Origin: Panopea generosa
Taxonomy: Eukaryota; Mollusca; Bivalvia; Adapedonta; Hiatellidae
Assembly (NCBI GenBank): GCA_029582155.1
Contig: CM055895.1
Coordinates: 14,498,787 to 14,562,786 of the forward strand
DNA length: 64,000 bases
Direction of reading: 5' to 3'
A model generated the notes under the pieces. It was not told the DNA's origin, made no database searches, and saw only the letters and a list, made by a program, of their open reading frames with translations. Position numbers and translations under genes: made by a program. The first letter of the stretch is position 1. Every line of letters begins with the position of its first letter. Positions 58,046 to 64,000 of this stretch are shown piece after piece.

Positions 58046-59722
58046 ACTAACAGATAAATTCTTGAATAATAGTTCTAATATAACATTCGTGAATTAACTT
58101 TGTAAGTGAATTATACTGAGTAGGTTTGACCCATCTTATATTTTTATCATAAAGTTATACTGTGGATTTTTTTTTATTCAGATAAGACTGAATCCTCAAT
58201 TTATTCAAATATAACACATTCTCTCTTTCAAAGAGATAATAGAAGAATTGATAAATTTACATAAAAGTGAATAAAACTTCTAACGAAATAAACATTAAAG
58301 CATTTGAATATAAACACAACATTACTGTGACTAGTCAGAGGATCCTGTATGTATCTTAATAGGAATTTAATGTACGGCCTGTCATGAATGAAAGTGAATA
58401 CCAGTCTGAATGAAGAAAACACATTAGTTGTCAAGTAGAAAGGTTATTATGAAAGTGTCGCACATGACAGCTAGGATTATCTCTCAATCATATAATCTTC
58501 TGTGACGTCCCTTTGAAGTAATACTTGCATTAGGAAATAACATTGATTTCTTTGTCAGGAGTATAACAACTAAACAATAGGGTCCGATTTTGCTTTGTTG
58601 GCAGAATAATTAACACAGATTTGTATTATATTAGTTTGTAATATATATATATATATATGTTATATATATATGACATAGCTGGTAATTTCAGTGAGAAAAT
58701 GATTGTAAAAATGTGAGACGTGTTCCTAAAAATATATTTTAGTTGTTACTGGTAGAAATTGGCAGAATTTGATTTCGAATGTCCAGGCTTCAGCATGTTT
58801 AACCAACATTTTCTTAGAGTTTACTTATGTACTTAAAAACATGAATAAATTTTGACTTGTTTATTATTTTTTGTTTAATAAAATGACAATAAAGCCTAAC
58901 CTGCATATCGTAGCCTGTCTACATACCTTGACTGTGACTCCCGCTGCATTTGGTGTCAATTTCTGTGGGACACACTACACTATTTAATGCACATGATAAT
59001 CTTTTTGCACATTTTTAAAAAGTTTCAATGTTTGTCTTATTTTTAAAAAATACTTAGATAAAAAACAATGAAGTTTATTTAAGAATGTCAATATTTCGGT
59101 CGAAAATTCAGCCCGTATGATTTTCCTTGGGTACAATCGGGTGCTCAAGACAGGGGTTAGCATAGCCTTGCGTAAACGCTTTCCATGTATTATTAAACAT
59201 TGAAGCCTAAACAAGCATTATGATAGCATACATATATGTAAACCATGTTAAATTCTGCTGCAGGAAATACCTGCTGGAATGGGACTGAGTGTGAGTGCCT
59301 TCGCTTTTTGTTAAGATAATCAATTGGAATACCTCTATAATGTTCGTAGATTTGAACTGCATTTGGGACTGCATATTATACCTGGCATTCAATGTAAGAT
59401 TGACACGGAGCTGGCAACCAGGAATCTATTTACCCCGTAACAAAATAAACAAAATGGTAGTCAAATGCAGGAGTGTTCACTTTCTCCGAAACGGAAGTAG
59501 AGTGAACCAGTCCTTGGAGTTTGAATAAAGCCATGTGCAGTTTTTGTACTGGAACCAGTCTAAAATCATGATCACTTGAATGCTTTTCTTAGATTTAATA
59601 CTTTGATGAATCAGGAGCCTGATTTTAATAACATATTGTCCCCCATTATCAAACCCCTTTATCCCTATAACCATTGACAAGTAGAATTATAATCCCGTCG
59701 TCGCATCCTCCCTGGATTTGCT
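58046..59722. other. AT-rich spacer, nothing recognised
   Basis: A short alternating AT tract lies at 58638-58672. No exon-like peptide was found. The 77-residue plus-strand frame at 59295-59528 has no recognisable domain. Confidence 0.4.
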
Positions 59723-60017
59723 GGGCCCGATTAGCTCAGTCGGTAACCCGTTTGACTGTCAAGCCAGAGGACGTGAGTTCGAATTCCCACCTGGCAATAA
59801 CCTCAGTGATGATTGATATACAACATTGTGTTTAATTATCATTTATCTCTAACAGCTGATTCAAGTGGGAAAGTTTTCAGTTACTTGTTGAGATGGGGTG
59901 TGTAAATGTATTAGTTAACCTTTCAGGATCCCAGGAAACAGCCATTAGGTTAACTGATCGTCTGTAAGTCCTCGATGGCATAAAAATAACACTAAATATC
60001 CAGTCAAACAATCAATG
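59723..60017 (+). mobile_element. tRNA-derived SINE, family A, best-preserved copy
   Basis: The head 'gggcccgattagctcagtcg' contains the A box, and 'gtgagttcgaattcccacc' contains the B box 42 bases later. The body has 'acagctgattcaagtgggaa', 'gttgagatggggtgtg', 'caggatcccaggaaac' and 'agtcctcgatggcataaaaa'. It ends with 'caatcaat'. About 295 bp. The A and B boxes suggest transcription by RNA polymerase III when it was active. Confidence 0.88.
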
Positions 60018-60889
60018 AACCTCCCAGGATATTGCCAGTATAATGGGACACAGTGAGAACGTTGGAACCTATTACTTCACTACTCTTGCATGGTAGCCGC
60101 CCAATAAAGTACCATACATGTGATGTAAAGATTGCTGAAAGATACAATAGACACTGTACATAAATAATAGTTTACAAAACAAGTTCAAATCCAATTTTAA
60201 ATTAGACAGAAAATATTTGGATGGATTTCAAGTGCATTTAAAAATACTGCAATAGCTGCAGCTAGTGCATCAGTTTTGTTGTTGTACAAAATAAAAGAGA
60301 GCATTCCAATAGTCCAGGGGTCAGTCAGTTTGCAAGTTTGAATCCTATTTGCTAATCACTTTCAATTTCATTGTAAGTTAAACATCTGCATAACTCTGGA
60401 CCAGATGAGACTATTTATCTTTATTCTCCGAGCATGTTAATTAATCATGATTATTATAAAATAGGTAAAATCTATAGGGTGTCATTGCCAAGAGCATTAA
60501 GACATTTGTCATTTAGTAAAGCAATCATTACATGCGGAAGATTGAGACGTTCGCTTGTTAAGTGGCTCAGTGTACCAGACTACTTCAGAACAAACAGGAT
60601 AAAGTACCGGTATGCGTCAAAAACGAAATTACCAGCACGTTTAAAGGAAAGAAATTTGAAAACAAATTTTTTTTTTTTTTTTTAAACATCCCAACAGTAA
60701 AATTTCAGTATCGCAATTTTCATAGTAACTATTTTGATACAGTGTAGTTTTTACTTGAAAAAAAGAAAAGTTCACCACCCATAGTTACAGTAGTTACTTC
60801 CCTTTCCTTTGATATCAAAATCGCAAAAATATGTTGATTGGTTCAGGATAAGTTGTGTTTCCAAGATTTGGAAACTCCACCTGAAATAA
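60018..60889. other. spacer, nothing recognised
   Basis: A (T)18 run lies at about 60667-60683. The frames at 60434-60685 and 60562-60747 end in it or cross it and lack support. Confidence 0.4.
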
Positions 60890-61202
60890 GACCGCGGCTT
60901 GGTCTATTGGTAGAGTGTCCGCCTCGCATGTGGAAGGTCGTGGGTTCAATCCCCAGCCGGGTCATACCCAAGACTTTAAAAATGGTACTAGAAGCTTCCT
61001 CGCTTGACGCTCAGCATTTAGAGGAGAGTTCTAGGTCTGGTCGGCCCGGTGTCAGTATAATGTGACTGGGTGGGGTATCATACCATGTGTCTGTGGCATG
61101 ATACACCAGTGTGACAGCGCTTAGAATACTGTCTCAAGTAGACACCATCACGATATGACTGAAAAATTGTTGAAAGCGACTCTAAACACCATACAACAAC
61201 AA
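60890..61202 (+). mobile_element. tRNA-derived SINE, family B, complete copy
   Basis: The A box is in 'cttggtctattggtagagtg' and there is a perfect B box in 'gggttcaatccccagccggg'. The acceptor-stem halves GACC and GGTC can pair, so the tRNA head is only lightly degraded. The body is 'gaggagagttctaggtctgg', 'tgactgggtggggtatcata', 'ctgtggcatgatac' and 'agaatactgtctcaag', with a simple tail (acaacaacaaca). The body recurs inverted at 15535-15690. Confidence 0.9.
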
Positions 61203-62576
61203 CATCCACCTAAAATTTAGACAAATGCTTGTACACGCCTATCTATGTTAATATGTCTCTTGGATCAAGGTTTTTCAATCTGTTAATCTTTTGAATTTTT
61301 TTCGAAATTCATGTTACCATATTGTGAGCTTACTGTGCTGGTGCCTTCGGTGCTCACTGCCTTTGCTATTATATTAATCAATTTAAAATAAGGCTGAACA
61401 GTCCCACTGTTACTGTGTGTTCTCTCCTTTATCTATAAAAATGACTATGTTACCTAAAACAAAGCATAACGTTGTGCTAATGAATTGTATAATGACATTT
61501 CAATCCAAGGTAGCCTGTGTGGTTCCAGCTAAGAATAGAATCACTGTCGATCTCTGCAGAGGGGTAGGAATCCTCCAAATGGGTGTCATGTTCATTTTAT
61601 CATTTTTTGTCATGTTCACTATTGTGGTTAAATTATCAATCCCTGTGTGGTTCCAGGGAGCCATATGAGTATGGCAAGATTAGGATCACTGTGGCTCATT
61701 GGTGTCATAGGAAACGACAATTTGAGTAAGACGATAGAATTTGCTGAAACTCTGCAGTTCTGCAGGTATCAAGGTTTTAGGTTCATTCTGCATATTTATT
61801 TGTTGGTGTATTTTTTTTAATCTGTATGTTAATTTGTTGTTTTTTTGCACATGTAGAGTGAACCTGGAATCTTCCTTCCTGTTGGCGTCGAATAACCTGG
61901 TGTAATGTGTTGGTACGCCGTAAAACTTCATTCATTCATTCATCCATTCATTCATCCATTCATTCATTCAATCCAAGGCAATATTTTTATAAAAAATAAT
62001 AGAATATTGATAATTTTTTAATTAGTAAGGGATGTGAATATTCCAATGAATATTATCATTTTCAGTTATTTACTTGCATTCCTTCTGTTGCTCTTACACA
62101 GGGACATACTTTATTATAACAATATTATGAAAATTCTTGACATGTGGCCATACAACTCTTGGGGTTACCATTGCAAATATTGTTTTAATTCATCCCAGAT
62201 TAATTGACTAGTTTATCTGTACGTAGACGTCAACACGAGCCAATTAATCATTGAGAATTGGCTTGGTCAGTCGGGTATTTGTTAAATTTAGTCCTAATCA
62301 TTGCCGATCCTTTTAGGAAGAACTGACTGTTATGTTCTTGCATTTTGTTATCAGCCAATGATATTTGTTATGTTTCTGATAACCAGTACCTTCCTTATAA
62401 GGCAAAACATGTTAATCTTTTTTGTTCATAACAATTATCATAATCATTTTGGTTAAGAAACAGCAATTTTTGTTGGCACTTTTAAAGAAAGACAAGAAGG
62501 CATTTATAAAAGACCCTGTAATAATATGTTGGCATTGTGAAGTGTTACAATTTAAAGTAAACATGTTATTATCCTC
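61203..62576. other. spacer with a short ATTC/ATCC microsatellite
   Basis: 61927-61975 is a short (ATTC)n tract with ATCC interruptions. No exon was identified. Confidence 0.4.
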
Positions 62577-63170
62577 ACCTGCTATCCAGGTCAATGATCA
62601 GTGTATATTCAAGGCTTGCTGTCCAGGTCAATGATCAGTGTATATTCAAGGCTTGCTGTCCAGGTAAATGATCAGTGTATATTCAAGGCTTGCTGTCCAG
62701 GTCAATGATCAGTGTATATTCAAGGCTTGCTGTCCAGGTCAATGATCAGTGTATATTCAAGGCTTGCTGTCCAGGTAAATGATCAGTGTATATTCCAGGC
62801 TAGCTGTCGAGGTCAATGATCAGTGTAGATTCAAGGCTTGCTGTCCAGGTCAATGATCAGTGTATATTCCAGGCTAGCTGTCCAGGTCAATGATCAGTGT
62901 ATATTCCAGGCTAGCTGTCGAGGTCAATGATCAGTGTATATTCCAGGCTAGCTGTCGAGGTCAATGATCAGTGTAGATTCAAGGCTTGCTGTCCAGGTCA
63001 ATGATCAGTGTACTGTCCAGGTCAATGATCAGTGTAGATTCAAGGCTTGCTGTCCGGGTCAATGATCAGTGTAGATTCAAGGCTTGCTGTCCAGGTCAAT
63101 GAACAATATAGATTCAAGACTTGCTGTCCAGGTCAATGATCAGTGTAGATTCAAGGTTTGATGTCAAGGT
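62577..63170. repeat. 37-bp tandem satellite (about 16 copies)
   Basis: The unit contains 'gctgtccaggtcaatgatca' and 'gtgtatattcaaggctt'. It includes the palindrome TGATCA. Two variants ('ttgctgtccagg' and 'tagctgtcgagg') alternate in blocks, and one short copy is seen at about 63011. Confidence 0.94.
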
Positions 63171-63287
63171 CAATGTTAGCATTGGAAATCAATGATAAAT
63201 TCAGATCAGTCTGCTCAAGAGTTATAGAGTACTACATTGTTTGGCTCTCAGTGACTGTCAACTATTTAATAAAACTACTTTTAAATG

Positions 63288-63490
63288 ACAATAAAGTGGT
63301 CAAGTGGTAGAGCACTGAACCCATGATCAGAGGGTTGTGGGTTCGATCCTCTGCCACGCTATGTGTGGTGTCCTTGAGCAAGACACTTTTCCGCATATGC
63401 TTAATACTGGTTCTTACCAGGAAGTCATCGAACGTGATTTGCCTAAGTTGTAAGAACTTGTTTCACAACTGAAGTAAAATAAATAAATTT
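63288..63490 (+). mobile_element. tRNA-derived SINE, family C, complete copy
   Basis: The A box is in 'tggtcaagtggtagagcact' and the B box in 'gtgggttcgatcctctgcc'. The body is 'gtccttgagcaagacacttt', a SINE core widespread in invertebrates, and the tail is 'taaaataaataaattta'. Inverted relatives are at 23945-24150 and 42490-42625. Confidence 0.85.
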
Positions 63491-64000
63491 AAACAATTAA
63501 ACATAAACAAGTGGTTTGACAAAAAGTCATTTTCAACAATCTTTTCATGTTATAATGCCAGATCATAAAAATAAAAATGTTATCATGTGCAATCATACAT
63601 TTAATATAGACTATAATTATCTTCCATGTTTATATTGCTAGTATCTGTACCTGTGAAATATTTCAGTGAAAATAAAAAATACGAACTCATATTCAAATAA
63701 AATTGTTTAAAATTGAACATGTAGATATTTTGCCAGGCTTTATGCCAAATGCGTAGCCCTGCTTATGTCGTTGTGATCGAGCTTGGCAGTGGGGATCACT
63801 GCCAAAATGTTCTAGTGACAGTGACTACTTTTTATTCCTCGAATTTCATTTTTTTTCATGAATTTTAGCAGAATCAAATCAGACAGTAAATATATATTGT
63901 AGACATTGTTTTTAAGATACATCACTCTTAAAAAAATGTTGCATAAAATAAACAAAACACGACGAAGATATCAATTAAATTACGAAGGTGTATTAATATT
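63491..64000. other. AT-rich spacer, nothing recognised
   Basis: No coding or repeat signal that I can support up to the end of the window. Confidence 0.35.

Noticed and set aside
59295-59528. 77-residue plus-strand frame
   Set aside because: Composition and context look like random AT-rich sequence. No domain is recognised.
60890-60966. Functional tRNA gene
   Set aside because: The A and B boxes are good, but the sequence is the head of a SINE whose body recurs at 15535-15690, and the anticodon arm does not fold cleanly.

Overview
The window is animal nuclear DNA. It is AT-rich and gene-poor, with introns holding canonical GT-AG sites, tRNA-derived SINEs, MITE-like elements and very large tandem arrays. 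The SINE types (including the 'aaaagggccataact' family), a Noggin-type BMP antagonist and an NFU1 gene with long repeat-filled introns suggest a lophotrochozoan, most likely a bivalve mollusc. This is inference from sequence character, not a species identification. I see no bacterial, plasmid, phage or CRISPR content.

Two protein-coding genes are well supported, both on the minus strand. (1) 4967-21619 holds a complete NFU1 gene, the mitochondrial iron-sulfur cluster scaffold/carrier. It has seven constitutive coding exons (21558-21619, 18317-18450, 17280-17415, 16348-16414, 15797-15911, 14615-14718, 12084-12218) and two homologous alternative last exons (8629-8685 and 4967-5056). Every junction is in phase, giving predicted proteins of 269 or 280 residues. 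(2) 31852-32577 is the large 3' exon of a Noggin-like secreted BMP antagonist. Its start codon lies in an upstream exon that I could not find. A weaker candidate is a plus-strand first coding exon at 54313-54357, whose later exons would be beyond or hidden in the window.

Layout: 1-2078 satellite; 2070-4500 SINE relics; 4967-21619 NFU1, whose introns and inter-exon space carry a 47-bp satellite (5283-8507), a minisatellite made from part of NFU1 exon 6 (about 13612-14677), several SINEs, a 15-bp-TIR MITE and two 5S-rRNA-like segments; 21800-24950 SINEs and a pogo-like MITE; 24944-26735 50-bp satellite; 27405-27647 long-TIR MITE; 27752-28060 48-bp repeat; 30024-31510 41-bp repeat; 31852-32577 noggin-like exon; 33292-36060 25-bp repeat; 36310-41122 52/65-bp BamHI-site satellite; 41460-44800 microsatellites and an 82-bp repeat; 47455-48470 69-bp repeat; 49927-52810 28-bp repeat; 53264-53371 (TCTA)n; 54313 candidate exon; 54969-55196 Harbinger-like MITE; 55640-56980 25-bp repeat; 57310-58045 31-bp repeat; 59723-61202 two SINEs; 62577-63170 37-bp repeat; 63288-63490 SINE.

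Tandem arrays make up roughly 40% of the window by my tally. The most unusual structure is the exon-derived minisatellite directly downstream of NFU1 exon 6. It lays out about 13 truncated exon copies, several still carrying a 5' splice site, inside the intron of the same gene. Next are the duplicated NFU1 last exon split by a 3.2 kb satellite, the 5S-like promoter repeats, and the palindrome-rich, CpG-rich 4.8 kb satellite.
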